Source: Bryobacterales bacterium (GTDB taxonomy: Bacteria; Acidobacteriota; Terriglobia; Bryobacterales; Bryobacteraceae). From it: DNA of 64,000 nt. Below are positions 16,862 through 25,950 of this stretch, piece after piece; the first letter of the stretch is position 1, and every line of letters starts with the position of its first letter. The stretch is taken from positions 1 through 64,000 of the forward strand of contig JAEUQC010000147.1 in assembly GCA_016789905.1 (NCBI GenBank), given 5' to 3'. Below the pieces are notes generated by a model. That model was not told the DNA's origin, ran no database searches, and saw nothing but the letters and a program-made list of their open reading frames with translations. The translations under genes were made by a program, and so were the position numbers.

Positions 16862-19434
16862 CCGCAAATCGCTGGCGCCAGGTCGAAGAACTCTTTCACC
16901 GCGCCGCCTCGCTCCCCCTCGCGGAGCGCGACCACTGGCTGGACAAAACATGCACCGGCGACGAAGAACTCGCCCGCCAGGTGCGTCTTCTTCTGCATGC
17001 CGACGCCTCCGATGGCGGCACCATCGAGCGTCAAATTGACGGCTCGGTGGATGCCTGGCTCGGCCATCCCGCGGCCGCCCAGCCCGCTTGCGCCGGCCCC
17101 TGGCGCATCGTCAAGCCTCTCGCCGCCGGCGGCATGGGCGAAGTCTATCTGGCCGCTCGCGGCGACGATTCCTATCGTCAACTCGCGGCAGTGAAAATTC
17201 TACGTGCCGAACATCTCGCCCCCGGTATGGTGGAACGCTTCCGCCAGGAGCGCCAGATCCTCGCCGAACTCGATCACCCCAACATAGCCCGTCTGCTCGA
17301 TGGCGGCGCCACCGCCGATGGCCGGCCCTATTTTGTCATCGAATACGTCGACGGCGTACCCCTTACCCGTCACGCCGCTACGCTCCCGCTCCGCGAACGC
17401 TGCGCCCTTTTTACCTCCGTTTGCGATGCCGTCGCCTACGCGCATCGAAACCTCATCGTCCATCGCGATTTGAAACCAGCCAATATCCTCGTCGATACGA
17501 ACGGCGCCCCGAAACTCCTCGATTTTGGCATCGCGAAACTCATTGGCGTTGATCACTCCATGACGTCCTCCATGCACGCCATGTTCACGCCGGATTATGC
17601 AAGCCCCGAACAGATCCTCGGCCAGCCCATCACCACGGCCACCGATGTCTACGCCCTCGGCGCCGTGCTCTTCGAACTGCTCGCCGGCCGCCCGGTTCGT
17701 TCCGGCGCCGTCAGGTCCTTCGCCGAACTCGTGCATGACGTCACCGGCGGTTCACCCGTCACTCCCAGTCGCGTCGCCGCTGAGCGCATCCCCGTCGATC
17801 TCGATCGCATTGTCGAGAAGGCTCTCGCCCTGGAGCCCGAACGCCGATACGGCAGTGCTGACCAACTCGCCGCCGATCTCCGCCGCTTTCTTGCAGGCCA
17901 TGCCGTTGAGGCCCGTGGCAACTCCTGGTTCTATTCCGCCTCCAAATTCGCCCGTCGCCACTGGGTTCCTCTCTCTGCCGCCGTGCTGCTCGTGGCGGGT
18001 CTTGCCGCCAGCGCCGTCTGGTCTTTCCAACAGGCCCAGCTTGCCTCCAATGCCCGCCTCCAGGCCGAACACGAACGGGATCGCACCCAACACGAACGCG
18101 CGCGCGCTGAACTTGCGCTCGCCGAATCCCTCCGCCAAAAGGCGCTTGCTGAAAAGCACGCGGCTGAGGCCACCCTCCAGCGCGCTTCCGCCCAGCAGCG
18201 TTTCGAACGCGCCCGCAGGCTCACCCACAAGTTCCTTTTTGAAATTGACGACTCTTTGAAAGACACCGTCGGCGCCACCAAGGCTCGCCATGTTCTGGTC
18301 GCCACCGCGCTAGAACATCTGGATCAGATGGGTCGGGAAATTGGCGACGATCAAGCACTCATTCGCGATCTTGCCCGTGCCTACGCGCGCGTCGGCGACC
18401 TGCAGGGCAATGCCGGCTCGGCCAACCTTGGTGACACGTCCGCGTCTATAAGCAGCTATCGCAAATCGCTCGAATGGCGCCGTAAACTCCGCCAGGATGC
18501 CAAAGACATCTTGGCCGCCGCCGATACCACCGTCAAGCTCGCCAAATCGCTCAAATGGGTTGGCCGCATGGACGAAGCTGAAGATGCCTTTGCCCGCGCC
18601 GCCGTTCTCTATAGCCAATGGAAGCCTTTGCTGCCACCCGGCAGGGAGTTTGTCGCCGTCGTATCCCGTTCCAACCTCCTCCGTACTTGGAGCGAGCACC
18701 TACAGGTGCTCGGCCGCCATGAAAAGGTGCGGGAACTGCTCACTGCTTCCATCGCCGATCTCCAACGGCTTCCGTTCAGCGAATCGGGCAATGTCTCCGT
18801 CCAACGGGGAATCTACCTCGATTCCTTCGTCCTCGGCCGCAGCCTTATCGAACTTGACGACTGGCAGGAAGCACACCGCGTCGCGGAACTTGCCGTTACC
18901 GTAACCAGGAACCTGGTGGGGCCAACCCCACCGGCTGGCGAGAAAACCCGGCTCATTCAGCCCACTCTCCTTCTCATCGAGGTCCTCCGTCGCGCCCCTC
19001 CTCCCATCGCCGATATCCCTCGCGCACTCTCGATCAATCGGGACGTGCTCGCAATCGCCGACAGCGTCGCCCGCCTCGATCCCGATAACGTCCGCAACCA
19101 GTCCTTATTAGCGGATGTGCTCAGCTCCTATGGTGAACTCCTCCGCGCCGCTAACCAGTTGCCGCAGGCCACGGCCGCGCTGGAGCGTGCCGTCGCCATC
19201 GCCGGAAAGCTCCTCTCCGCCTCCCCTTCCAACGGGTTTTATCAGGATCTGCTGGGAACCACGCTCATTCTGATTGGCCAACTCCACCTGGAGCGGCAGG
19301 ATCGCTCCGCCGCCCTTCGCGACCTTCGCCGTGGCGCGGCTATGCTGGAAAATAGCGTCGCCGCTGGACGCGTTGCCAACAGCGCCACGCTCCGCACCGC
19401 GCGCCAGTCGCTCGCCGCGCTCGAACGTCCCTAA
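16858..19434 (+). CDS. Transmembrane Ser/Thr protein kinase with TPR-like sensor region
   Basis: 858 residues from a GTG that overlaps the sigma factor stop. The cytoplasmic kinase domain spans about 82-345: Gly-rich loop LAAGGMGEVYLA (88-99), ATP lysine K113 (AAVKIL), catalytic HRDLKPANI (202-210), and DFG at 222-224. A single membrane helix is at about 370-390. It is followed by an Ala/Arg/Glu-rich coiled coil (about 390-460) and a long helical TPR-like periplasmic part to the end. The short N-terminal segment (RWRQVEELFHRAASLP...EELARQVRLLL) is typical of kinases paired with this ECF group. A role in signalling stress to, or with, the adjacent sigma factor is an inference from the overlap and family context. 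Confidence 0.92.
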   Translation: MTANRWRQVEELFHRAASLPLAERDHWLDKTCTGDEELARQVRLLLHADASDGGTIERQIDGSVDAWLGHPAAAQPACAGPWRIVKPLAAGGMGEVYLAARGDDSYRQLAAVKILRAEHLAPGMVERFRQERQILAELDHPNIARLLDGGATADGRPYFVIEYVDGVPLTRHAATLPLRERCALFTSVCDAVAYAHRNLIVHRDLKPANILVDTNGAPKLLDFGIAKLIGVDHSMTSSMHAMFTPDYASPEQILGQPITTATDVYALGAVLFELLAGRPVRSGAVRSFAELVHDVTGGSPVTPSRVAAERIPVDLDRIVEKALALEPERRYGSADQLAADLRRFLAGHAVEARGNSWFYSASKFARRHWVPLSAAVLLVAGLAASAVWSFQQAQLASNARLQAEHERDRTQHERARAELALAESLRQKALAEKHAAEATLQRASAQQRFERARRLTHKFLFEIDDSLKDTVGATKARHVLVATALEHLDQMGREIGDDQALIRDLARAYARVGDLQGNAGSANLGDTSASISSYRKSLEWRRKLRQDAKDILAAADTTVKLAKSLKWVGRMDEAEDAFARAAVLYSQWKPLLPPGREFVAVVSRSNLLRTWSEHLQVLGRHEKVRELLTASIADLQRLPFSESGNVSVQRGIYLDSFVLGRSLIELDDWQEAHRVAELAVTVTRNLVGPTPPAGEKTRLIQPTLLLIEVLRRAPPPIADIPRALSINRDVLAIADSVARLDPDNVRNQSLLADVLSSYGELLRAANQLPQATAALERAVAIAGKLLSASPSNGFYQDLLGTTLILIGQLHLERQDRSAALRDLRRGAAMLENSVAAGRVANSATLRTARQSLAALERP

Positions 19435-19437
19435 AAT
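19432..19437 (+). promoter_or_regulatory. Probable -10 box of the MEMO gene (leaderless)
   Basis: TAAAAT, then six bases (AGGGGC), then the ATG at 19444. The box overlaps the kinase stop codon. The sequence CTAAAATAGGG is the same as before hemB. Confidence 0.45.
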
Positions 19438-19443
19438 AGGGGC

Positions 19444-20673
19444 ATGGCCAAGCCGCTCTCGCCGCTCCGTCGCGATCTTGATTTCTTTCCTTCGCCGGAC
19501 CGCTCCCGTCCCGGCCTGGTCATTCAGGATCGGAACCGGTTTTCCGATCATCAACTTGTTATTCCGCCCCTGCTCGTCCAAGTGCTCGATATGTTCGATG
19601 GGCAGAACACCGCCGTGGATCTGCGCCTTGCCCTCACGCGCCTTACCGGCGAACTCGATACCCAGGAAGTCGCCGGCCATCTGGAAGACGCCCTCTCCCA
19701 GGCCGGCTTCCTGGAAGACGATAATTTTGCCGCTCTCCGCGACGAACGGCTGCGCGATTGGCGCGCCGCCGCCGTGGTTCCCCACGCCCACAGCGGCCCG
19801 CTGAATTACCCGGACGACGCGGCCGCCCTTACCGCTCAATTCGATTCCTGGTTCAACGCCGTCCCCGCGCCCCAAGCCTCGAAGACCATCGCCATCGCCT
19901 CTCCCCATGCCAGCCCTGGCGCCGCCAAACGTTCCTACTCCAATGCCTACAAGGCCCTCGGCCAATCGCTTTCGCGCCAGCAGGTCGCCGAAAAAACCTT
20001 CGTCATTCTTGGCACCTCCCACTATGGCGAAATGGATCGTCTCGGTGCCACCCGCAAGGATTTCGACACTCCCGTGGGCCGCGCCGCCGTCAACCAGTCC
20101 CTGCTCCAGGAACTCACCCGCGAAGGCGGCCCCGGCATTCTGGAGGAAGATTACTTCTTTTCGCTCGAACACTCCGTCGAATTTCAGGTGGTTTTTCTGC
20201 AATATCTCTACGGGCCGAATATACGCATCCTGCCGCTGCTCTGCGGTTCCTACGCGCGGAGCATCTATCGGGGGGGCGTGCCGGAATCCAACGACGATGT
20301 TCGCCGCTATCTGGAAGCCTTGCGTTCGCTCGATTCGCGCCACGGCGATAGCCTCGTCTGGATTCTCGGCGTCGACATGGCCCACATGGGAAAGCGCTAC
20401 GACGATGCGAACCCCGTTACCGCTCATACTGGCGAAATGCTGGACGTGGAGCGCAAGGACCGGCGCCGCATCGAATCCTTAAATGCCGGCGCCACCGAAG
20501 AGTTCTGGGCCCAGGTCCAGGAAAACCAGGACCCGCTGAAATGGTGCGGCTCGGCGCCTTTCTATACCTTCCTTCGCGCCGTCCCTCGCGCCCGCGGCGA
20601 ACTGCTCGATTACGAACATTGGCAAATCGATGGGCAAAGTGTCGTCACCTTGGGTGCCATCGGCTTCCACTAG
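19444..20673 (+). CDS. MEMO1-family protein (AmmeMemoRadiSam protein B-like)
   Basis: 409 residues. The C-terminal ~265 residues are a MEMO domain: SPHASPGAAKRSYSNAYKAL (H155), LGTSHYG (H193), EHSVEFQ (242-248), GVDMAHMG (H314) and WCGSAPF (C368). The three His and one Cys match the metal-binding set of human MEMO1. About 140 N-terminal residues form a helical extension (VQVLDMFDGQNTAVDLRLALTRLTG...) that resembles a small winged-helix or PqqD-like module and is not in minimal MEMO proteins. No AMMECR1 or radical-SAM partner gene is nearby, so it is an orphan by context. It precedes the exported PLP enzyme by 15 bases. Confidence 0.85.
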   Translation: MAKPLSPLRRDLDFFPSPDRSRPGLVIQDRNRFSDHQLVIPPLLVQVLDMFDGQNTAVDLRLALTRLTGELDTQEVAGHLEDALSQAGFLEDDNFAALRDERLRDWRAAAVVPHAHSGPLNYPDDAAALTAQFDSWFNAVPAPQASKTIAIASPHASPGAAKRSYSNAYKALGQSLSRQQVAEKTFVILGTSHYGEMDRLGATRKDFDTPVGRAAVNQSLLQELTREGGPGILEEDYFFSLEHSVEFQVVFLQYLYGPNIRILPLLCGSYARSIYRGGVPESNDDVRRYLEALRSLDSRHGDSLVWILGVDMAHMGKRYDDANPVTAHTGEMLDVERKDRRRIESLNAGATEEFWAQVQENQDPLKWCGSAPFYTFLRAVPRARGELLDYEHWQIDGQSVVTLGAIGFH

Positions 20674-20676
20674 TCC

Positions 20677-20682
20677 TATACT
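20677..20682 (+). promoter_or_regulatory. Probable -10 box of the exported PLP enzyme gene (leaderless)
   Basis: TATACT, then six pyrimidine-rich bases (GTCTCC), then the ATG at 20689. No ribosome binding site is present in the gap to the preceding gene. Confidence 0.45.
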
Positions 20683-20688
20683 GTCTCC

Positions 20689-22239
20689 ATGAAGACTTCG
20701 CGCCGTAATCTGCTTAAATCCGCCAGTGTCGCCGGGCTTCCGGCTGTTGCCGTCGCCGCCGCGCCCGCCGCCGCTGCCGCTGTCCCTGATGTCTATACGC
20801 CCATCGGCGTCCGTCCCATTATCAACGCGCGAGGTACGTTCACCATCGTCAGTGGCTCCACCATGTTGCCGGAAGCCCGATCCGCCATGGAAGCCGCCTC
20901 CCAACGCTACGTCCATATGGATGAATTGATGGACGCCGCAGGCGCCAAACTCGCCCAGTTGACCGGCGCCGAATTCGGCATGGTCACCAATGGCTGCTCG
21001 GCTGCCATCACCCACGCCACCGCCGCGTGCGTCGCCGGCGGCAATCCTGATCTGCACGTCCGCATACCCGATCTGCGCGGCTTCGCCAAAGACGAAGTCA
21101 TCGTCCCCACCCACTCCCGAAACGTTTATGACGCGGCCATTCGCGCCGTCGGTGTCCGTATCGTCGAAGTCTCCACGCCCGAAGAACTTGAACTCGCCAT
21201 CGGCCCGCGCACCGCCATGGTCTATATCCTCGCCGGCCCCAGCGCCGAGCGCGGCCCGCTGGCCTTTGAAGCGCTTGTGAAAATCGTCGCGCCCCATAAA
21301 GTGCCAATCCTTGTTGACGCCGCCGCCGAAATTCTCACCATCCCCAACTTCCACTTGCAGCGCGGCGCCACACTCGTCACCTATTCCGGCGGCAAGTGCA
21401 TCCGCGGTCCGCAAACAGCCGGCCTGCTGCTGGGAAAAAAGAGCATCGTCCAGGCCGCCTGGGTCCACAGCGCCCCTCACCATGGCTTTGCCCGTTCTCT
21501 CAAAATCGGCAAGGAAGAAACCATGGGAATGCTTGCCGCCGTCGAGGCCTGGACCAAGCGGGATCACAACGCCGAATGGCAGCGCTGGCTCGGCTGGTTG
21601 AATACGGTGAAAGCCCGCCTCGCCCCGCTTGCCCACCTGCAGCTAAGCATCGAAGAACCAAAGGAGCAATTGTCCAACCGGACACCCGCGCTGCAAGTCC
21701 GTTGGGACGCCGCCAAGTTCGGCGTCACCGGTGTCCAAATGGGCCAGATGCTCATGAGCGGCCAGCCTCGCATGACCGTCGCCACCCAGCAGAACGGCAT
21801 CAATGTCGTCGCCTACATGATGGCCCCCGGTGACGCCGAACAGGTGGCCGAAGTGCTGCACAAACAGCTTTCGGCGCTAAAGGAACAGCCGAAGAAGGAC
21901 GTCTCCCCGGCGCAGTTCGATCTCTCCGGCCGCTGGGCCGTCCGCATTGAGTTTCTCAGCGGTTCTTCCACTCACCACTTGGATCTGCTCCACAAAGCCG
22001 CCGAGCTCTCCGGCACCCATCAGGGCGATTTCGCCTCCCGCCCCATCCGCGGTGGCGTCAACGGCGCCGCGGTGGATTTCGCCAGCTCCCTCAACGAGAA
22101 CCACGGCGATTCGCTCCAGTTCCGCTTTACCGGCCTCGCCGCCAGTGCCAACGAGATGTCGGGCAAACTCGACATGGGTGAATACCGCAACGCCACCTGG
22201 ACCGCCAAACGCGTCATCATGAATTCGCGCCGGGGCTGA
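20689..22239 (+). CDS. Tat-exported SelA-like PLP-dependent enzyme
   Basis: 516 residues. SRRNLLKSASVAGLPAVAVAAAPAAAAA is a Tat signal. From about 37 the protein follows the SelA/D-glucosaminate-6-phosphate ammonia-lyase branch of fold-type I PLP enzymes: VRPIINARGTFTIVSGS, TNGCSAAITHATAA, D210 in ILVDAAAEI (PLP ring nitrogen), and K236 in TYSGGKCIRGPQTAGLLLG (Schiff-base lysine). A beta-rich C-terminal domain of about 110 residues (FDLSGRWAVRIEFLSGSSTHHLDL...) resembles a lipocalin-like tail. SelA-like enzymes are normally cytoplasmic, so export with cofactor, as Tat allows, is unusual. It precedes the DUF1553/DUF1501 pair. The substrate is unknown; a racemase, lyase or aldolase on an amino acid or amino sugar is possible. 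Confidence 0.85.
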   Translation: MKTSRRNLLKSASVAGLPAVAVAAAPAAAAAVPDVYTPIGVRPIINARGTFTIVSGSTMLPEARSAMEAASQRYVHMDELMDAAGAKLAQLTGAEFGMVTNGCSAAITHATAACVAGGNPDLHVRIPDLRGFAKDEVIVPTHSRNVYDAAIRAVGVRIVEVSTPEELELAIGPRTAMVYILAGPSAERGPLAFEALVKIVAPHKVPILVDAAAEILTIPNFHLQRGATLVTYSGGKCIRGPQTAGLLLGKKSIVQAAWVHSAPHHGFARSLKIGKEETMGMLAAVEAWTKRDHNAEWQRWLGWLNTVKARLAPLAHLQLSIEEPKEQLSNRTPALQVRWDAAKFGVTGVQMGQMLMSGQPRMTVATQQNGINVVAYMMAPGDAEQVAEVLHKQLSALKEQPKKDVSPAQFDLSGRWAVRIEFLSGSSTHHLDLLHKAAELSGTHQGDFASRPIRGGVNGAAVDFASSLNENHGDSLQFRFTGLAASANEMSGKLDMGEYRNATWTAKRVIMNSRRG

Positions 22240-22245
22240 TATAAT
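22240..22245 (+). promoter_or_regulatory. Probable -10 box of the DUF1553 gene
   Basis: TATAAT beginning at the second base of the upstream stop codon region, nine bases before the TTG start at 22255. The leader would be at most a few bases long. Confidence 0.4.
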
Positions 22246-22254
22246 TCGCCCATC

Positions 22255-24474
22255 TTGCGTGCAATTCTCCTCTGCGTCACTCTAACGGCGGCCGCCCAGG
22301 ACTTCACCTCTCAAGTGCGGCCGCTGTTTGAAAAACGTTGTTTCCCCTGCCACTCGGAATCGGTTCGTACCGCCGGCCTCTCGCTCCATTCTGAACAGGC
22401 TATTGGAGCCCGTGCCGCGCGCGTGCTGGCGGCCGTCCAGCGGTCGGGCGAGTTGAAAATGCCCCCGTCCGGCAAGCTCCCGCCCGAAGAGATACAAGTC
22501 ATTGAACACTGGGCCAAATCCGCCAGCGCGCATTGGGCCTTCCAGCCCCCGCGCAAGGTTTCTGGCTCCATTGATTCATTCATTGAATCCGCCCTTGCCA
22601 AGGCCCGTCTCACCCTTGCCATGGAAGCCGATAAGGCCACTCTGCTTCGCCGGCTCCATCTCGATTTAACCGGCATCCCGCCCACTCCGAAGGAACTCGA
22701 AGACTTCCTCAACGACCCCTCCCCCACCGCCTACGAAACCCGTGCCAGGCACCAATTAAATTCCCCGCACTTCGGCGAACGTTGGGGCCGCCACTGGCTC
22801 GATCAGGTTCGTTACGCCGATTCCGACGGCGGCTCGCGCGATGAGCCTCGCCAAATCTGGAAGTATCGCGAATACGTCATCAACGCCTTCAACTCCGGCA
22901 AACCCTTCAACCAGTTTGTCATCGAACAACTGGCCGGCGACCTTCTTCCCAACGCCACCGCCGAACAGCGCATCGCCACCGGCATGCAGCGCAATTCGCT
23001 CCTCCAAATCGAAGCAGGCACCGATCGGGAACTCTACCGCACCGAGGCCGTCGCCGACCGCGTCGACATGTTCGGCACCGTCTTCCTGGGTCTATCCACC
23101 GGCTGCGCCCGCTGCCACGATCATAAGTTCGATCCCATCACCCAACGCGAGTATTATCAGCTATTCGCCTTCTTCAACAACATCGACGAGTACTCCAACG
23201 ACCTGCCCCCGTTTTCCGATACCCTCGACCTTGAGATCACCCACCAGCCAATCCTGGCCACCGGCACGCCAGAAGAGGTGCGCAATTACGAAACGCTCCG
23301 ATCCATGATTCTCGCTCTTCACAAGGAGCGCTCCGCCTATCTCAACGGCCGCGAGATTCAAAAGGGAACCGACCCGGCTCTCAAGCTTCGCGACGAAGCC
23401 ATCGCATCGCTCAAGAAACAGCTCCCCAAACTCCCGCTCGCCATGGTTATGCGGGAATTGCCTAAACCCCGCCAGACCCACGTCCTTCTCGGCGGCGATT
23501 ATCAGCGCCCCGGCCCGGCCGTTACCGCGCAGGTTCCCTCGTCATTCAACAAGGCGCCAACCGCCGCGGCAAGCAACAGGCTCCATCTCGCGCAGTGGCT
23601 TGTCGATCCGGCCAACCCCCTTCTTGCCCGCGTCACTGTTAACCGCGTCTGGCAGCGCTTCTTCGGCCGCGGCATCGTTGAAACGGAAAACGATTTCGGC
23701 CGCATGGGCGCACGCCCTACCCATCCTGAACTGCTCGATTGGCTTGCCACGCAGTTCGTTGAAAGCGGCTGGGACCAGAAGGCTCTCCTGCTCTCCATCG
23801 TTCTCTCCAAAACCTATCGCCAAGCCTCCCTTTCCCGGCCGGAAACGGAGAAGGCCGATCCGCGGAACCTGCTGCTCTCCCGTCAGAACCGCATTCGCTT
23901 GGACGCCGAAATCATCCGGGATTCCGCCCTCAGCGCCAGCGGCCTGCTCCACCCCGCCATTGGCGGACCAAGTGTCTTTCCTCCCCAGCCCGATGGCGCC
24001 ATGGATGCCAGCCAGGTGAAGAAGTCCTGGACGCCCTCGCCTGGTAAGGACCGTTACCGCCGCGGACTCTACACGCACTACTGGCGCATCACGCCGCACC
24101 CGGCCATGAATGTTTTCGATGCGCCCAACGCCATGACTGCCTGCACCCGCCGCACGCGCAGCAACACGCCCTTGCAGGCGTTGACGCTCCTCAACGGCCA
24201 GGCGTTTCATGAAATGGCGCAAGCCCTCGCCCAACGTATTGTCAACGAAGCGCCCGCCCCCGCGCGCATTGAACATGCCTTCCGGCTCACCCACTCCCGG
24301 CCGCCCACGGCCACCGAACACGCGCGGCTCCAGGCCCTGCTCAATGCCGAACGCGACGACGCGGCCACCCGTCCGGCCGACGCCGCGAAGCTTCACTCCA
24401 ATCCCGAACTCGCGCCCTGGACCGCCCTGGCCCGTGTGCTCCTGAACACCGACGAATTTATCACCCGCGAATAA
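22255..24474 (+). CDS. PSD1/DUF1549-DUF1553 protein with planctomycete-type cytochrome c domain
   Basis: 739 residues, reading from a TTG start that gives a short signal peptide. The N-terminal domain has one heme motif (C29-F-P-C32-H33) with the PSCyt1 surroundings (FEKRCFPCHSE...GLSLHS). DUF1549 follows (LHLDLTGIPPTPKELEDFL, HFGERWGRHWLDQVRYADS). DUF1553 makes up the C-terminal third (NRVWQRFFGRGIVETENDFG, HPELLDWLATQFVESGWDQK, NTPLQALTLLNGQAF). These proteins are abundant in Planctomycetes and Solibacter-like Acidobacteria and are thought to act in envelope-linked polysaccharide or sulfated glycan use. That role is a hypothesis from genome context. The DUF1501 gene follows after six bases in the same operon. 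Confidence 0.92.
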   Translation: MRAILLCVTLTAAAQDFTSQVRPLFEKRCFPCHSESVRTAGLSLHSEQAIGARAARVLAAVQRSGELKMPPSGKLPPEEIQVIEHWAKSASAHWAFQPPRKVSGSIDSFIESALAKARLTLAMEADKATLLRRLHLDLTGIPPTPKELEDFLNDPSPTAYETRARHQLNSPHFGERWGRHWLDQVRYADSDGGSRDEPRQIWKYREYVINAFNSGKPFNQFVIEQLAGDLLPNATAEQRIATGMQRNSLLQIEAGTDRELYRTEAVADRVDMFGTVFLGLSTGCARCHDHKFDPITQREYYQLFAFFNNIDEYSNDLPPFSDTLDLEITHQPILATGTPEEVRNYETLRSMILALHKERSAYLNGREIQKGTDPALKLRDEAIASLKKQLPKLPLAMVMRELPKPRQTHVLLGGDYQRPGPAVTAQVPSSFNKAPTAAASNRLHLAQWLVDPANPLLARVTVNRVWQRFFGRGIVETENDFGRMGARPTHPELLDWLATQFVESGWDQKALLLSIVLSKTYRQASLSRPETEKADPRNLLLSRQNRIRLDAEIIRDSALSASGLLHPAIGGPSVFPPQPDGAMDASQVKKSWTPSPGKDRYRRGLYTHYWRITPHPAMNVFDAPNAMTACTRRTRSNTPLQALTLLNGQAFHEMAQALAQRIVNEAPAPARIEHAFRLTHSRPPTATEHARLQALLNAERDDAATRPADAAKLHSNPELAPWTALARVLLNTDEFITRE

Positions 24475-24480
24475 GCCGCC

Positions 24481-25854
24481 ATGCACTGGAATCCCATCGC
24501 TCAAGCCTGGAATCGCCGCCACTTCTTAACGCAGTGCGGGCTCGGCGCAGCCGGTCTCGCCCTCGCCGGCCAGCCGCACTTTGCCCCCAAGGCCAAGCGG
24601 CTCATTTATTTGTTCATGGAGGGCGGCCCCTCGCAGCTCGATCTGTTTGACGATAAACCGAAACTTCGCGCCGCCGATGGCCAGCCCTTTCCCATGTCGC
24701 TGCTCGCAGGCAAGAAATTCGCCTTCATGGAGAACATGGCCGCGCCCACCGTCCAGGGCTCGCGCGCCACCTTCGCCCCGCACGGCAAGTCCGGCAACGT
24801 TGTTTCCAGCTACCTCCCTCACATTGCCGGCATCGCCGATAAAATCGCCATCGTTCGCACCGTTCAAACGAACAACGTCAACCATTCGCCGGCCATGGTG
24901 CTGGCCCATACCGGTTCCATGGTGCCGGGCCGTCCCAGCCTCGGCGCCTGGCTGCTCTATGGTCTCGGCAATGAATCGGCGAATCTCCCGGCCTTCATCT
25001 CCATGATCAGCGGCCCCCGCGGTCCCCGGAACGGGCCCGATATCTGGGGCAGCGGCTTCCTTCCCAGCTCTTTCCAAGGCGTGCCGTTCTCCAGCGGCCC
25101 CCAGCCTATTTTTGACGTTGGCAGCCAGCCCGGCGTCACGGCCGATCGCCAGCGCCGCGCGCTCGATGCCCTCCGGGACTTGAATTCAGAGCGCCATTCG
25201 CTCACCGGCGACCCGGAAATCCAGACTCGTATTGCGTCCTATGAAATGGCGTTCCGCATGCAATCCGCCGCGCCGGAGCTGATGGATCTTTCCACGGAGT
25301 CGCCGGAAACACTGGCCCTCTACGGCGCCACCCCGGGCAAGGGCGGCTTTGCCAACAACTGTCTGCTCGCCCGCCGCCTCATTGAACGGGGCGTCAAGGT
25401 TGTCCAGCTTTACCACACCGATTGGGACCACCATACCGGCATTGAAAACGGGCTAAAGAGGATCTGTCCGGAGGTCGATCGCCCTTCGGCCGCCTTGGTG
25501 ACTGACCTTGCCCGTCGCGGTCTGCTGGACGACACGCTCGTCGTCTGGGGCGGGGAATTCGGACGCACCCCAATGAGCGAAGGCGGCAAGCGGGGCGGCG
25601 CCGGCCGCAATCATCAGATAGACGCCTACACCATGTGGCTTGCCGGCGGTGGTGTGAAGCCCGGCGTCACTATTGGCGAAACCGATGACTACGGCATGAA
25701 GCCCGTCGTCGATCCCGTACCCATCCACGATCTCCACGCCACGATGCTGCACCTGTTCGGCTTCGACCATAAGCGCCTCACTTACCGTGTCCAGGGCCGC
25801 GATTTCCGCCTTACCGATACCGCCGGCGCGCTCGTTTCAAAACTGCTCGCCTGA
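24481..25854 (+). CDS. DUF1501 protein, Tat-exported sulfatase-fold
   Basis: 457 residues. NRRHFLTQCGLGAAGLALAG is a Tat signal. The body is a DUF1501 domain of the alkaline phosphatase/sulfatase superfamily: LIYLFMEGGPSQLDLFDDKP, NHSPAMVLAHTGSM, LTDLARRGLLDDTLVVWGGEFGRTP, GRNHQIDAYTMWLAGGGVKPG and HDLHATMLHLFGFDHKRLTYR. The residues expected to hold metal (Asp/His in GEFGRTP and GRNH) are present. DUF1501 genes almost always follow a DUF1549/DUF1553 gene, as here, and the two probably act together outside the cytoplasm. The activity is not established. Confidence 0.92.
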   Translation: MHWNPIAQAWNRRHFLTQCGLGAAGLALAGQPHFAPKAKRLIYLFMEGGPSQLDLFDDKPKLRAADGQPFPMSLLAGKKFAFMENMAAPTVQGSRATFAPHGKSGNVVSSYLPHIAGIADKIAIVRTVQTNNVNHSPAMVLAHTGSMVPGRPSLGAWLLYGLGNESANLPAFISMISGPRGPRNGPDIWGSGFLPSSFQGVPFSSGPQPIFDVGSQPGVTADRQRRALDALRDLNSERHSLTGDPEIQTRIASYEMAFRMQSAAPELMDLSTESPETLALYGATPGKGGFANNCLLARRLIERGVKVVQLYHTDWDHHTGIENGLKRICPEVDRPSAALVTDLARRGLLDDTLVVWGGEFGRTPMSEGGKRGGAGRNHQIDAYTMWLAGGGVKPGVTIGETDDYGMKPVVDPVPIHDLHATMLHLFGFDHKRLTYRVQGRDFRLTDTAGALVSKLLA

Positions 25855-25938
25855 CGCCGCGTAAAGGCCCTCCGCTGCCGCTCAAACGCCTCCAGAACCG
25901 CTTGTCCAATTCTTCCCCTCCCGTGCCGGGCCGCGCCG

Positions 25939-25944
25939 TATTCT
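25939..25944 (+). promoter_or_regulatory. Probable -10 box of the secreted hydrolase gene (leaderless)
   Basis: TATTCT, then six bases (GCCGTC), then the ATG at 25951. It starts a new transcription unit 85 bases after the DUF1501 stop. Confidence 0.4.
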
Positions 25945-25950
25945 GCCGTC

